Below are positions 16,144 through 25,973 of a DNA stretch of 64,000 nucleotides, piece after piece. Source of the stretch: an uncultured Polaromonas sp. (GTDB lineage Bacteria; Pseudomonadota; Gammaproteobacteria; Burkholderiales; Burkholderiaceae_C); NCBI GenBank assembly GCA_937863225.1, contig CALMEI010000040.1:1-64000 (forward strand), in the 5' to 3' direction. The translations under genes and the position numbers were made by a program. How positions within the stretch are numbered: position 1 is the stretch's first letter; each line of letters begins with the position of its first letter. Below the pieces are notes generated by a model, which searched no databases, had not been told where the DNA came from, and saw nothing but the letters and a program-made list of their open reading frames with translations.

Positions 16144-16683
16144 TTAGGCTTGCAAACTCTTTTGGTAATTCGCCATGCCGTCCACAATTTCTTTGGTGGC
16201 AGCTTCTGGGCCTTCCCAGCCGTTGATCTTGACCCATTTGCCTTTTTCCAAATCTTTGTAATGTTCAAAGAAATGCGCAATGGTGTTCAAGCGCAGTTCG
16301 TTAAGGTCTTCGGGCTTTTCCCAGCGGCTGTACAAAGAGCACAGTTTATTGATAGGTACGGCCAGCACTTTGCCGTCTTCGCCGGCTTCATCGGTCATTT
16401 TCAAAATGCCAATCACTCGGCAAGTTACCACCACACCTGGAATCAATGGCACTGGGGTGATCACCAACACATCAACTGGGTCGCCGTCACCACTCAAGGT
16501 TTTGGGCACATAGCCGTAATTGGTGGGGTAGTGCATGGATGTGCTCATGAACCTGTCCACAAAAATGGCGCCTGTTTCTTTATCCACTTCGTATTTGATA
16601 GGGTCAGCATTCATCGGAATTTCGATGATGACGTTAAATTCGTGCGGGGCGTTTTGACCTGGGGTGACGTTATCGAGTGACAT
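16144..16683 (-). CDS. ppa: soluble inorganic pyrophosphatase (family I)
   Basis: Hydrolyses pyrophosphate to phosphate in the cytoplasm, pulling biosynthetic reactions forward. Family I motifs are clear: [21 protein letters not shown] near residue 18 and [20 protein letters not shown] near 54 with the Asp-rich metal site, then [25 protein letters not shown]. At 179 residues it is the normal bacterial hexamer type. It is divergent from the membrane pyrophosphatase hppA, so two pyrophosphate-splitting systems sit side by side. Confidence 0.96.
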   Translation of the reverse strand: MSLDNVTPGQNAPHEFNVIIEIPMNADPIKYEVDKETGAIFVDRFMSTSMHYPTNYGYVPKTLSGDGDPVDVLVITPVPLIPGVVVTCRVIGILKMTDEAGEDGKVLAVPINKLCSLYSRWEKPEDLNELRLNTIAHFFEHYKDLEKGKWVKINGWEGPEAATKEIVDGMANYQKSLQA

Positions 16684-16933
16684 GGTGGTTTCTTTAAAAA
16701 ATGAGGAGAAAAAGATAAAAAATGGTGAAAATTTGAGATGTAAATGAAAAAAGCCAGCTTTGAAACTGGACGCGATTTGATTTAAATCTAAACAACCTAG
16801 GATTAACCCTGATTTTACTTGTCACAACCTTACATGGATGAAATTCATCAGAATTTAAGGTTACATTCATCAGGTTGGCCAATCACCCCCCCTTCAGGAT
16901 CTACTGCAAGGATGTATGAGGAAGCAACGCAGC

Positions 16934-16966
16934 GGGAGTTTGCGTTGTCACCACAAGGCGACTCCC
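16934..16966 (+). other. stem-loop in the 5' leader of hppA
   Basis: GGGAGT (16934-16939) pairs with ACTCCC (16961-16966), and inner pairs include TTGT with ACAA around a CACC loop. It ends 32 bases before the hppA start and has no T-run, so it is not a simple terminator. The rest of the 315-base gap 16684-16998 contains a GATTTAAATC palindrome near 16777 but no gene. Function unknown. Confidence 0.4.
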
Positions 16967-16998
16967 TACAAGCGAATCAACCGTAGAGGAGTAAAACT

Positions 16999-19542
16999 AT
17001 GTCAGGAAATTCCGCGCTGGTACTGGCGCTTATTTGTGGGCTTGCAGCCGTGGTATACGGCTTATGGGCACGCAGTTGGATACTTTCACAAGACGCTGGC
17101 AATGCGCGAATGCAAGAAATTGCAGCCGCCATTCAAACCGGCGCTGCGGCCTATTTGGCGCGTCAGTACAAAACCATCACCGTCGTGGGTGTGGTCTTGG
17201 CTATATTGATTTTCTTTTTCTTAGACAGCATGTCAGCCGTTGGCTTTGTCATTGGCGCGGTACTGTCCGGTTTGTGCGGTTTCATTGGCATGAACGTTTC
17301 GGTGCGCGCCAATGTGCGCACGGCCCAAGCGGCTACCAAGGGTATTGGCCCCGCATTGGATGTGGCTTTCCGTGGTGGTGCCATCACAGGCATGTTGGTC
17401 GTGGGCTTAGGCTTGCTGGGTGTGTCGGTTTTCTATTGGTTTTTAACCGGTAATGGCAGCATGACACCGGATAAAAACTTGGCACACATGCTCAACCCAT
17501 TGATTGGATTTGCCTTTGGCTCGTCACTCATTTCCATTTTTGCCCGTTTAGGCGGTGGTATTTTCACCAAAGGTGCCGACGTGGGTGCGGACTTGGTTGG
17601 TAAAGTGGAAGCCGGTATTCCAGAAGACGACCCGCGTAACCCGGCTGTGATTGCCGATAACGTGGGCGACAATGTGGGCGATTGTGCCGGTATGGCGGCT
17701 GACTTGTTTGAAACCTATGCGGTCACCTTGATTGCCACCATGGTTTTGGGCGCTCTGTTGGTGGCGAATGCAGGCACGTCTGCCGTCGTTTACCCATTGG
17801 CTTTGGGTGCTGTGTCTATCATCGCTTCGATCATCGGTTGCTTTTTTGTGAAAGCATCTCCTGGCATGAAAAACGTGATGCCTGCGCTTTACAAAGGTTT
17901 GGCCGTTGCGGGCGGTTTGTCGCTGATCGCTTTTTACTTCGTCACGGTAGCCGTGATACCCGATAACGCCATCAAAGCCAGCGGCAGCCAAATGGCATTG
18001 TTTGGTGCTTGTGCGGTAGGCCTGATTTTGACAGGTGCATTGGTCTGGATCACAGAGTTTTACACTGGCACTCAATTTGCGCCCGTTAAGCACATTGCAC
18101 AGGCTTCAACCACAGGTCACGGCACCAACATCATCGCAGGCTTGGGTGTCTCGATGCGTTCTACCGCATGGCCAGTGATTTTTGTTTGCTTGGCCATCAT
18201 GGCTGCTTACAAGCTCGGTGGTTTGTATGGTATCGCTGTTGCGGCAACATCCATGTTGTCAATGGCGGGCATTGTGGTCGCTTTGGATGCCTATGGTCCC
18301 ATCACCGACAACGCTGGTGGTATTGCAGAAATGGCCGAACTGCCATCGTCTGTACGCGACGTGACAGACCCGTTGGATGCCGTGGGCAATACCACTAAGG
18401 CGGTGACCAAGGGCTATGCGATTGGCTCTGCGGGGCTCGCTGCGCTGGTGCTGTTTGCCGATTACACCCACAAGCTTGAAGCGTATGGCAAAGCCATCAC
18501 GTTTGACCTGTCTAACCCCATGGTGATCATTGGCCTCTTTATTGGCGGTTTGATTCCTTACCTCTTTGGCGCGATGGCGATGGAAGCGGTGGGACGTGCA
18601 GCTGGCTCCGTGGTGGTGGAAGTGCGCCGCCAGTTTTCTGACGGGCAAATCATGGCCGGCAAACGCAAGCCAGACTACAGCGCTGCGGTTGATATGCTGA
18701 CCACAGCCGCCATTAAAGAAATGATGATTCCATCCTTGCTGCCCGTGGTCGTACCGATTGTGGTTGGCTTGGCATTAGGCCCTGCGGCACTGGGTGGTTT
18801 GCTGATGGGCACCATCGTCACCGGTTTGTTTGTGGCGATTTCAATGTGCACCGGCGGCGGTGCTTGGGACAATGCAAAAAAACTGATTGAAGACAACTTT
18901 GTCGACAAAGACGGTGTGACCCATAAAAAAGGTGGCGATACACACAAAGCAGCCGTCACTGGCGACACCGTGGGTGATCCGTACAAAGACACCGCAGGTC
19001 CTGCAGTGAACCCGTTGATCAAAATCATCAACATCGTCGCGCTGTTGATTGTGCCTTTGATGATGTCGATTCACGGCAAAGCACCAGCATCGGACAGCAC
19101 GGCTGCACCCGCAGCTACTGTTGCTGCTGTGGCTGCGGCGGGCGCTCCTAGCGCGGCACCAGGTTATGACACTGGCGCTGCACCCGCATCAACAGAACCT
19201 GCTGCAGCATCGGATGCCGCCTCAATCAAAGTTGAAAACGGTGTGGTGAAGTTTTACTTTGCTTCTGGAAAAGCTGATGTGGCTGCTGGCAGTGCTGCGG
19301 CTTTGGCGGATGTTGCCAAAGCCGTTGCGGGTGGCAAGAAAGCATATGTCAGTGGCTACCATGATGCCAAAGGCGACCCTGTGAAAAATGCAGAATTGGC
19401 CAAACAACGCGCCATGAATGTGCAAGCCGCTTTGAAAGAAGCTGGCGTTGCAGCCGACAAGGTGGAATTAAAGAAACCTGAACAAGCCAAAGCAGATGGC
19501 CCAGCTGCTGAAGCAAGACGCGTTGAAGTCACTGTGCAATAA
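16999..19542 (+). CDS. hppA: membrane H+-pumping pyrophosphatase with C-terminal OmpA-like domain
   Basis: Residues 1-690 are a membrane pyrophosphatase that couples PPi hydrolysis to ion pumping, with about 16 hydrophobic helices. Catalytic motifs include [21 protein letters not shown] and [35 protein letters not shown] has Lys where K+-dependent forms have Ala, so it is the K+-independent, proton-pumping type. After an Ala/Pro linker (about 695-745), residues 745-847 read as an OmpA-like domain: [14 protein letters not shown], then [21 protein letters not shown] and EARRVEVTV. The C-terminus of this family faces outside, so this domain would be periplasmic. GAGGAG precedes the ATG. Confidence 0.95.
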   Translation: MSGNSALVLALICGLAAVVYGLWARSWILSQDAGNARMQEIAAAIQTGAAAYLARQYKTITVVGVVLAILIFFFLDSMSAVGFVIGAVLSGLCGFIGMNVSVRANVRTAQAATKGIGPALDVAFRGGAITGMLVVGLGLLGVSVFYWFLTGNGSMTPDKNLAHMLNPLIGFAFGSSLISIFARLGGGIFTKGADVGADLVGKVEAGIPEDDPRNPAVIADNVGDNVGDCAGMAADLFETYAVTLIATMVLGALLVANAGTSAVVYPLALGAVSIIASIIGCFFVKASPGMKNVMPALYKGLAVAGGLSLIAFYFVTVAVIPDNAIKASGSQMALFGACAVGLILTGALVWITEFYTGTQFAPVKHIAQASTTGHGTNIIAGLGVSMRSTAWPVIFVCLAIMAAYKLGGLYGIAVAATSMLSMAGIVVALDAYGPITDNAGGIAEMAELPSSVRDVTDPLDAVGNTTKAVTKGYAIGSAGLAALVLFADYTHKLEAYGKAITFDLSNPMVIIGLFIGGLIPYLFGAMAMEAVGRAAGSVVVEVRRQFSDGQIMAGKRKPDYSAAVDMLTTAAIKEMMIPSLLPVVVPIVVGLALGPAALGGLLMGTIVTGLFVAISMCTGGGAWDNAKKLIEDNFVDKDGVTHKKGGDTHKAAVTGDTVGDPYKDTAGPAVNPLIKIINIVALLIVPLMMSIHGKAPASDSTAAPAATVAAVAAAGAPSAAPGYDTGAAPASTEPAAASDAASIKVENGVVKFYFASGKADVAAGSAAALADVAKAVAGGKKAYVSGYHDAKGDPVKNAELAKQRAMNVQAALKEAGVAADKVELKKPEQAKADGPAAEARRVEVTVQ

Positions 19543-19568
19543 ACACTGACGCATCGCTTCACGCACGA

Positions 19569-19596
19569 ATAGCCCACTTTGGTGGGCTATTTTTTT
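19569..19596 (+). terminator. rho-independent terminator after hppA
   Basis: ATAGCCCAC and GTGGGCTAT pair around TTTG, followed by seven T. It lies 27 bases after the hppA stop and separates it from fabA. Confidence 0.9.
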
Positions 19597-19643
19597 GCCT
19601 GATTTGTAAGATAATGAACGCCATTAGCACATCCAAATAAAAC

Positions 19644-20147
19644 ATGAAACAACAAAACAGTTACACCTTTGAAGAATTATTGGCATGCGGGCGCGGCGAA
19701 CTGTTTGGCGAAGGCAATGCCAAACTCCCACTGCCACCCATGTTGATGTTTGATCGCATCACATCCATCACCGCTGATGGCGGCAAACATGGCAAAGGAC
19801 AAATCATTGCAGAACTGGACATCAAACCCGATTTGTGGTTTTTTGATTGCCACTTCCAAGGCGACCCAGTCATGCCGGGCTGCTTAGGCTTGGATGCCAT
19901 GTGGCAATTGATTGGTTTTTTCTTGGGCTGGAGTGGTGGCCCTGGACGTGGACGTGCATTGGGCGCTGGCGAAATTAAATTCACCGGTGAAGTGTTGCCT
20001 ACCGGCAAACTGGTCACTTATCGCATCGACATGAATCGACTTGTATTGCGTAAATTGGTCATGGGCGTGGCCGACGCCACATTAGAAATTGACGGTAAGG
20101 AAATTTACACCGCCACAGATTTGAAGGTTGGTCTGTATACCAGCTAA
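19644..20147 (+). CDS. fabA: 3-hydroxydecanoyl-ACP dehydratase/isomerase FabA
   Basis: FabA dehydrates 3-hydroxydecanoyl-ACP and isomerises the double bond, starting unsaturated fatty acid synthesis. The hot-dog fold active site is [22 protein letters not shown], with His near residue 71 and Asp near 85. The N-terminal [13 protein letters not shown] and [15 protein letters not shown] are also typical. At 167 residues it is standard. It sits 36 bases before fabB, the pairing seen in organisms that make unsaturated acids by the FabA/FabB route. Confidence 0.96.
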   Translation: MKQQNSYTFEELLACGRGELFGEGNAKLPLPPMLMFDRITSITADGGKHGKGQIIAELDIKPDLWFFDCHFQGDPVMPGCLGLDAMWQLIGFFLGWSGGPGRGRALGAGEIKFTGEVLPTGKLVTYRIDMNRLVLRKLVMGVADATLEIDGKEIYTATDLKVGLYTS

Positions 20148-20183
20148 GCCAATACAACTCTAAATCGAATAGGAAAACTTATC

Positions 20184-21428
20184 ATGCGTCGCGTTGTCGT
20201 TACAGGAATGGGCATTGTTTGCAGCATTGGCAATAACAAAGCCGAAGTATTGGACAGTCTCAAAGCGGGTCGCTCGGGCATTACTTTTCAGCCTGAATAC
20301 GAAGCACGTGGTTTGCGTTCGCATGTGGCGGGCTCGGTTAAAAATTTGGATGTAGAAGCACTGATAGACCGCAAGTTGATGCGTTTCATGGCCGATGGCC
20401 ATGCCTACGCTTGGCTGGCCATGCAAGAAGCGATAGCCGATGCGGGCTTGCCAGAAGACAAAGTTTCCAATTTGCGCACTGGTCTGATTGTGGGCGCAGG
20501 TGGTGCATCGCATGAAAGCATTTCACAAGGCATCGACACACTCAAAGAAAAAGGCGTGAAACGCGTCGGCCCTTATATGGTGACCAAAGCCATGGCCAGT
20601 GGTGTATCAGCTTGCTTGGCCACAGGTGCAAAAATCAAAGGTGTTAACTACAGTATCAGCTCGGCTTGCGCGACCAGCGCGCATTGCATTGGCGCTGCGG
20701 CAGAGCAAATTCAACTGGGCAAACAAGACGTGATGTTTGCTGGTGGTGCGGAAGAAGAAGATTGGACGCTGTCTTTCATGTTTGATGCCATGGGCGCTTT
20801 GTCCAGCAAATACAACGCCACACCTGAAAAAGCCTCACGCACCTACGATACGGATCGTGATGGGTTTGTTATCTCCGGCGGTGGTGGTATTTTGGTGTTG
20901 GAAGAGTACGAACACGCCAAAGCACGTGGCGCGAAAATTTATGCGGAATTGGTGGGCTATGGCGCCACATCAGACGGCTATGACATGGTGGCTCCCAGTG
21001 GCGAAGGCGCTGAGCGCTGCATGAAAATGGCACTTTTGGACGCGCAAGGCAAGGATGTGGGGCCTGTTGATTATGTCAATACCCACGGCACCAGCACCCC
21101 TGTGGGCGATGTGAAAGAAATTGAAGCCATTCGCGCTGTGTTTGCAAATGGTTCACAAACTGCAGTGCCACACATTGCATCAACCAAATCCCTCACCGGT
21201 CACGCTTTGGGCGCAGCCGGTGTGAACGAAGCCATCTACACCCTGCTCATGATGGAAAACAATTTCATTGCGGCATCCGCCAACATCGAAAACCTAGACC
21301 CAGCAGCTGCTGGTTTGCCAATTGTTGTGAATCGCATTGACAACATCAAGATGCAAACTGCCATGTCCAATAGCTTTGGCTTTGGTGGCACCAACGCCAC
21401 CCTCACCTTTTCTCGTAAAGGTCTTTAA
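20184..21428 (+). CDS. fabB: 3-oxoacyl-ACP synthase I FabB
   Basis: Condensing enzyme that elongates cis-3-decenoyl-ACP in partnership with FabA. The catalytic Cys is in [15 protein letters not shown] (about residue 160); the two histidines are in [12 protein letters not shown] (about 296) and [15 protein letters not shown] (about 333). The N-terminal [15 protein letters not shown] is typical of KAS I. AGGAAA precedes the ATG. The length of 414 residues matches E. coli FabB. Confidence 0.95.
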   Translation: MRRVVVTGMGIVCSIGNNKAEVLDSLKAGRSGITFQPEYEARGLRSHVAGSVKNLDVEALIDRKLMRFMADGHAYAWLAMQEAIADAGLPEDKVSNLRTGLIVGAGGASHESISQGIDTLKEKGVKRVGPYMVTKAMASGVSACLATGAKIKGVNYSISSACATSAHCIGAAAEQIQLGKQDVMFAGGAEEEDWTLSFMFDAMGALSSKYNATPEKASRTYDTDRDGFVISGGGGILVLEEYEHAKARGAKIYAELVGYGATSDGYDMVAPSGEGAERCMKMALLDAQGKDVGPVDYVNTHGTSTPVGDVKEIEAIRAVFANGSQTAVPHIASTKSLTGHALGAAGVNEAIYTLLMMENNFIAASANIENLDPAAAGLPIVVNRIDNIKMQTAMSNSFGFGGTNATLTFSRKGL

Positions 21429-21470
21429 GCCATAGCCGGTTACTTTGGGTAAAAATGGCACAATGCCAAT

Positions 21471-22718
21471 ATGTCTGAAGCGACGCTCTATCCCCACAAA
21501 AATCATCGCATGATATTCATGCAAGATGAACGTGTGACGCGTCCCACGGCGCACGCCATTGACATCCACAATCTGCCTGACCATGCTGCGACCGGTCAGT
21601 TGCTTGACCATTTGGGCAGGCCGTTGCGCGATTTGCGCATCAGCGTCACCGACCGCTGTAACTTTCGCTGTAACTATTGCATGCCGAAAGAAGTTTTCAC
21701 CAAAGATTACCCCTATTTACCGCACAGCGCCTTGCTCAGTTTTGAGGAAATCACACGACTAGCTAAGGTGTTTTTGTTGCACGGCGTACGAAAAATCAGA
21801 TTGACTGGCGGTGAACCGCTTTTGCGTAAAAACCTCGAGGTGCTGATTGCACAGCTCGCCGAATTGCGCACACCTGAAGGCCGCCCTCTCGACTTGACAT
21901 TGACCACCAACGGATCATTGCTTGCCAAAAAAGCCAAGGCATTGAAAGCTGCTGGATTGCAACGCGTCACTGTGAGTTTAGATGGATTAGATGACAACAT
22001 CTTTCGCAGCATGAACGATGTCGATTTCCCGGTTGCAAATGTTTTGGCTGGAATTGATGCAGCGCGAGACGCAGGTCTGGGTTTGGATGCACACGGTCAA
22101 TTTAGTGGCATCAAAATCAATATGGTGGTCAAGCGTGGCACCAACACCGACCAAATATTGCCCATGGCCAGACGGTTTCAAGGTACAGGCATGGTACTCA
22201 GATTCATCGAGTACATGGATGTGGGTGCCAGCAACGGTTGGCGCATGGACGAGGTCATGCCATCGAGCGAAGTTGTCAACTTAATCCATCAAGAAATGCC
22301 ATTGGTTCAACTGCAAGCCAAAACTTCAGGTGAAACTGCACAGCGCTTTGGCTATGCAAATGCGTCCGGCCAACATGACCCCGCATTGGGCGAAATTGGT
22401 GTCATCAGCAGTGTGACCCAGGCTTTCTGTGGCGAGTGCAACCGCGCCCGTTTGTCCACCGAAGGCAAGATGTATTTGTGTTTGTTCGCCAATCAGGGTT
22501 ATGACTTGCTGCCTTTGCTGCGCACCAATGGAGACGCTAACAAAACCAGCAACCCCAACAAAGATGGCTACATCGATAAATCCATCTCCGATGCCATTGC
22601 ACAAATTTGGCAACGACGCACCGACCGTTATTCGGAATTGCGCAGCAGCATGCCGCCTGATTCACAGAGTTCTGCCAATGCGCACAAACGAGTTGAGATG
22701 AGTTACATCGGTGGCTAA
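21471..22718 (+). CDS. moaA: GTP 3',8-cyclase MoaA (molybdopterin synthesis)
   Basis: A radical SAM enzyme that starts molybdenum cofactor synthesis from GTP. The N-terminal cluster motif is [15 protein letters not shown] (CxxxCxxC) near residue 62, then [12 protein letters not shown] and [10 protein letters not shown]. The second cluster motif is [21 protein letters not shown] near 322-345. The C-terminus is longer than usual, and GG is the last pair, as required in MoaA. ATG at 21471 gives a 50-residue N-terminal extension; starts at 21510 or 21519 are possible. mobA overlaps its 3' end. Confidence 0.95.
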   Translation: MSEATLYPHKNHRMIFMQDERVTRPTAHAIDIHNLPDHAATGQLLDHLGRPLRDLRISVTDRCNFRCNYCMPKEVFTKDYPYLPHSALLSFEEITRLAKVFLLHGVRKIRLTGGEPLLRKNLEVLIAQLAELRTPEGRPLDLTLTTNGSLLAKKAKALKAAGLQRVTVSLDGLDDNIFRSMNDVDFPVANVLAGIDAARDAGLGLDAHGQFSGIKINMVVKRGTNTDQILPMARRFQGTGMVLRFIEYMDVGASNGWRMDEVMPSSEVVNLIHQEMPLVQLQAKTSGETAQRFGYANASGQHDPALGEIGVISSVTQAFCGECNRARLSTEGKMYLCLFANQGYDLLPLLRTNGDANKTSNPNKDGYIDKSISDAIAQIWQRRTDRYSELRSSMPPDSQSSANAHKRVEMSYIGG

Positions 22719-23370
22719 ATTGATCGCGGGTTCAGACATTTCTGGCATCATTCTCGCCGGCGGGCAGGCCAGTCGCATGAATGGTCTGGACAAAGGATTG
22801 CAACAGTACAAAGGGACGACTTTGGTTGCCAATGCGATTGCGCGATTGCAGCCACAGGTCGCCAGCATCAGTATCAGCGCCAATCGCAATTTGGATGCAT
22901 ACAAAGCATTTGGCTTTCCAGTGCGGACAGATGATGCTTGGATGGCAGCGAATGCTTTCCAAGGTCCGCTCGCTGGGTTTTTAACTGGTCTTGAACACTG
23001 TCAAACACGCTACCTCATGACAGCACCATGTGACACCCCTTTATTTCCACTCGACATGGTTCAACGTCTCGCCACAGAACTGGCGCAAAACGATGCAAAC
23101 ATTGCCATGGCGTGCTCACCCGACGAGACTGGCAAGCTCTGTAATCAACCCGTGTTTTGTTTGCTCAAATGCGGAATGAATGGCGAATTGGCCGACAGCC
23201 TGCGTCAATTTTTGGCCAAAGGTGGTCGCAAAATAGGCGCCTGGACTGCTTTGCATAAGCAAGTGAAAGTGCCATTCAATTTACCGCACGACGAACCCCT
23301 TGCTTTTGCCAATTTGAACACCTTGTCAGATTTGCAAATGATGCACCATACACCCACAAGCCACGCATGA
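22711..23370 (+). CDS. mobA: molybdenum cofactor guanylyltransferase MobA
   Basis: MobA attaches GMP to molybdopterin to form the MGD cofactor. The nucleotide-binding motif [22 protein letters not shown] lies near residue 10, and [15 protein letters not shown] near 104 holds the metal-binding aspartate. The start is GTG at 22711, overlapping moaA by 8 bases, which implies translational coupling. The end overlaps moeA by 4 bases (ATGA). Confidence 0.92.
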   Translation: MAKLIAGSDISGIILAGGQASRMNGLDKGLQQYKGTTLVANAIARLQPQVASISISANRNLDAYKAFGFPVRTDDAWMAANAFQGPLAGFLTGLEHCQTRYLMTAPCDTPLFPLDMVQRLATELAQNDANIAMACSPDETGKLCNQPVFCLLKCGMNGELADSLRQFLAKGGRKIGAWTALHKQVKVPFNLPHDEPLAFANLNTLSDLQMMHHTPTSHA

Positions 23371-24737
23371 AAACCATTGATCAAATCGCCGCCGAGCTCG
23401 CAGGCTACGACCCAACATCGCTGCGTGCCGACAAGGTCAACGCATTTTTAGCCGAACTGGTTAACCCCATTCCTGTCACCAACACCGACACTGAAACAGT
23501 GCCTTTGTTTGACGCTTTGGGCAGGGTGCTGGCACAAGATGTGATTTCACCAATCAGCGTGCCACCACATGACAACTCGGCCATGGATGGCTTTGCTTTC
23601 GATGGTGCCCAGTTGCAAGATGGTCGGGCATTGCAATTGACGGTCATTGGCACGGCTTTGGCTGGCGCAGCTTGGCAAGGCGCTGTACGCCAAGGTGAAT
23701 GCGTCAAAATCATGACGGGAGCCATCATGCCGCAAGGCTTGAACACCGTGGTGCCACAAGAGATGGTCAGTGTCACAGCCCAAACAGAAGCAGCAGCCAC
23801 CATCAGTATCGCACCCAATACCTTGCGCTTGGGCGACAACCGACGCTTTGCAGGCGAAGATTTGATGCAGGGCAAGCCCGCATTGTCGCAAGGCGACACC
23901 CTGACACCCGCAGCATTGGGATTGATCGCCAGTTTAGGGCTGCCCAGCGTGACAGTTTTTCGCAGATTGCGCGTGGCCTATTTTTCCACCGGTGACGAGA
24001 TTTTGAGCTTAGGTGAAGCGCCACGAGAAGGCGCTGTATACGATAGCAACCGTTACACCGTGTTTGGTTTGCTCAGACGCATGGGATGCGAAGTCATCGA
24101 TATGGGTGTGGTACGTGACGACCCTGTGCAATTGGAAGCAGCCTTCATCAAAGCTGCCAATTCAGCCGATGCCGTTATCACCAGTGGCGGCGTCAGCGTG
24201 GGCGAAGCCGACTACACCCGCGCGATGATGAAAAAACTGGGCGCCGTATCGGGCGGCGTTGCATTTTGGCGCATCGCCATGCGACCAGGTCGGCCTATGG
24301 CAGTGGGCCGTATCAGTGCAAAAAATATGATAAAAAGTGACTCTAGCCAGCATAATAACTGCCTAGGCTGCTATGAAAATGATAGCGCTGTTCTTTTTGG
24401 ATTACCTGGCAATCCAGTCGCAGTGATGGTCACCTTTTTGGCCTTTGTACGACCCGCCTTATTGCGCATGATGGGAGCCAACGCCAAGCCATTGCCGCTC
24501 CTGAAAGCCGCAAGCCTTGAGCCAATCCGCAAAAAACCCGGTCGCACCGAATACCAACGCGGCATTGTCACCACCCAAGCCGACGGCACCTTAACCGTGC
24601 AAACCACTGGCAACCAAGGCTCCGGCGTTTTAAGCTCCATGGCACAAGCCAACGGCCTCATCGTCCTTCACCACGACCAAGGTTCAGTGAATACGGGCGA
24701 TACAGTGGATGTGATGATGTTTGAAGGCGTGATTTAA
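23367..24737 (+). CDS. moeA: molybdopterin molybdenumtransferase MoeA with in-frame repeat insertion
   Basis: MoeA inserts molybdate into adenylated molybdopterin. Family motifs are PPHDNSAMDGFAF near residue 70, VKIMTGAIMPQGLNTVVPQE near 113 and VYDSNRYTVFGLLRRMGC near 225. Further on are DAVITSGGVSVGEADYTR near 268 and AMRPGRPMAVGRI near 304, then LFGLPGNPVAVMV. Between the last two, about 22 residues (AKNMIKSDSSQHNNCLGCYE and the next two) are encoded by an inverted copy of the local dispersed repeat. Relatives have only a few residues there. The site is a surface turn before the GLPGNP loop, so activity may survive, but that is untested. Confidence 0.93.
   Translation: MKTIDQIAAELAGYDPTSLRADKVNAFLAELVNPIPVTNTDTETVPLFDALGRVLAQDVISPISVPPHDNSAMDGFAFDGAQLQDGRALQLTVIGTALAGAAWQGAVRQGECVKIMTGAIMPQGLNTVVPQEMVSVTAQTEAAATISIAPNTLRLGDNRRFAGEDLMQGKPALSQGDTLTPAALGLIASLGLPSVTVFRRLRVAYFSTGDEILSLGEAPREGAVYDSNRYTVFGLLRRMGCEVIDMGVVRDDPVQLEAAFIKAANSADAVITSGGVSVGEADYTRAMMKKLGAVSGGVAFWRIAMRPGRPMAVGRISAKNMIKSDSSQHNNCLGCYENDSAVLFGLPGNPVAVMVTFLAFVRPALLRMMGANAKPLPLLKAASLEPIRKKPGRTEYQRGIVTTQADGTLTVQTTGNQGSGVLSSMAQANGLIVLHHDQGSVNTGDTVDVMMFEGVI
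24322..24386 (-). repeat. dispersed ATAGC/AGGCAA repeat, copy E, inside moeA
   Basis: On the minus strand: GCTATCATTTTCATAGC (24386-24370), then AGCCTAGGCAGTTATTATGC, TGGCTAGAGTCAC and an A/T tail. Length and order match the other copies. It adds about 66 bases to moeA without a stop or frameshift. Confidence 0.8.
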
Positions 24738-24767
24738 GCTTTCTCAACATTGCGCCGATTTTTGTTT

Positions 24768-25859
24768 ATGGATATCCAAAAATTCGCTCAACTGTGCAAA
24801 AAGATTGCCCAAGGCAGCGATGTTTCTGCATTGATAAATAATGAGTCTCGTCACAATTCCAAAATTGCTGAAATGGCGCGTGATCATCGCGTTCTCCCGC
24901 TTTGGTCATATGCAGTAACAGCTAGAGAAGAGATGTCGGCGCGCGCAATAGACACATTGGTTCAAACCCCAGTTAATTATTTGATGACGAATATGCGCAT
25001 CAAAGCGCAGTTGTTGGAGATCGATCAACATTTGCAAGGTACCAACATTCGACCCATATTGTTAAAAGGCGCGGTACAACTTTTCGATGGTGTATACCCC
25101 TCGATAGGCATGCGGTATATGGCAGATATTGATATTCTAGTTAACGATGAGCAATTTGGTTTGGCATTGCATGATTTAGGTTATGTGCAAAAAAATCCCT
25201 CCTTAAGGGATAAGTGTGACACTGATGGCAAACCTCTGCTAAAGATTGGACAGCGACATCTCACACCCATCATGCGCGCAAACGATAACGTGGCAATTGA
25301 ACCGCACTTGCTGGTAGTTGATCCAATGTACCTTCACTTATTACCGAGCGATTTTGTAAATTCAGCAATTCCCATACCCGGTTGTTGCCAACTGCTGCAG
25401 CCTAGCCGTCAAAACTACTTGATCACCGCCTTGATACATGGTGTCTTGCAAGATAGAGACCGGTTAGATGGTGCGCTTTTGCTTCGCAATCTGATTGAAT
25501 GCGAACTGCTGTATGAACACTTTTCAGAATCAGAAAAAGAAACTTTGGCACACCATTTTTTTAATTGTCGTTCTCAATCTTTTTTTATCGCGTGGCGCGC
25601 ATTGTCTGATTGGCTTTTTCTAGGTGATCATCGTGCTCACTTGAGAAGTATTGGTAGTTTTATCTTGATTGCAGAATTCAAATTACGCGCCCGCGGGTAT
25701 CGAACGGTATTTTTAATATCGATTGTCAACCGAATTTTCGCTTACATCAATTTTCGATATTGGTCCAGCGGGGGCGTGATCAGGGATGGGCAACGGTTCA
25801 TTCAGAAAGATTTTTGGTTACGGATAATTGAAAAGTTCAGCCATGCTTTGCGTGGATAA
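24768..25859 (+). CDS. nucleotidyltransferase-fold family protein (NTP_transf_5-like)
   Basis: A 363-residue protein of the 'uncharacterised nucleotidyltransferase' type. The signature RPILLKGAVQLFDGVYPSIG, then MRYMADIDILVNDEQFGLAL, lies at about residues 87-128. It carries the G-A...D-I-D pattern of polymerase-beta-like transferases. The C-terminal half is helical with several hydrophobic stretches. ATG at 24768 is chosen over TTG at 24750; neither has a good ribosome site. It begins the A+T-rich cluster that continues to 31362. In other genomes this family accompanies HPr-kinase-like and PqqD-like genes. Substrate unknown. Confidence 0.72.
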   Translation: MDIQKFAQLCKKIAQGSDVSALINNESRHNSKIAEMARDHRVLPLWSYAVTAREEMSARAIDTLVQTPVNYLMTNMRIKAQLLEIDQHLQGTNIRPILLKGAVQLFDGVYPSIGMRYMADIDILVNDEQFGLALHDLGYVQKNPSLRDKCDTDGKPLLKIGQRHLTPIMRANDNVAIEPHLLVVDPMYLHLLPSDFVNSAIPIPGCCQLLQPSRQNYLITALIHGVLQDRDRLDGALLLRNLIECELLYEHFSESEKETLAHHFFNCRSQSFFIAWRALSDWLFLGDHRAHLRSIGSFILIAEFKLRARGYRTVFLISIVNRIFAYINFRYWSSGGVIRDGQRFIQKDFWLRIIEKFSHALRG

Positions 25860-25886
25860 TTTAAATATAAATTTATTGATATTTAA

Positions 25887-25973
25887 ATGACACCTGCCTT
25901 TAACCATATGCCTCGCAGCTCATCTCTTGCGTTATATACCAAAGCTTCCAGTGGAGATGACCAAAGATGTTAG
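25887..25973 (+). CDS. possible 28-residue peptide overlapping the ABC transporter start
   Basis: An open frame from ATG 25887 (MTPAFNHMPRSSSLALYTKA, then SSGDDQRC) whose stop TAG at 25971-25973 lies just inside the ABC transporter gene. It has no strong ribosome site. It could be a leader peptide, a modified-peptide precursor for the adjacent PqqD-like protein, or chance. Only its position argues for it. Confidence 0.2.
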   Translation: MTPAFNHMPRSSSLALYTKASSGDDQRC

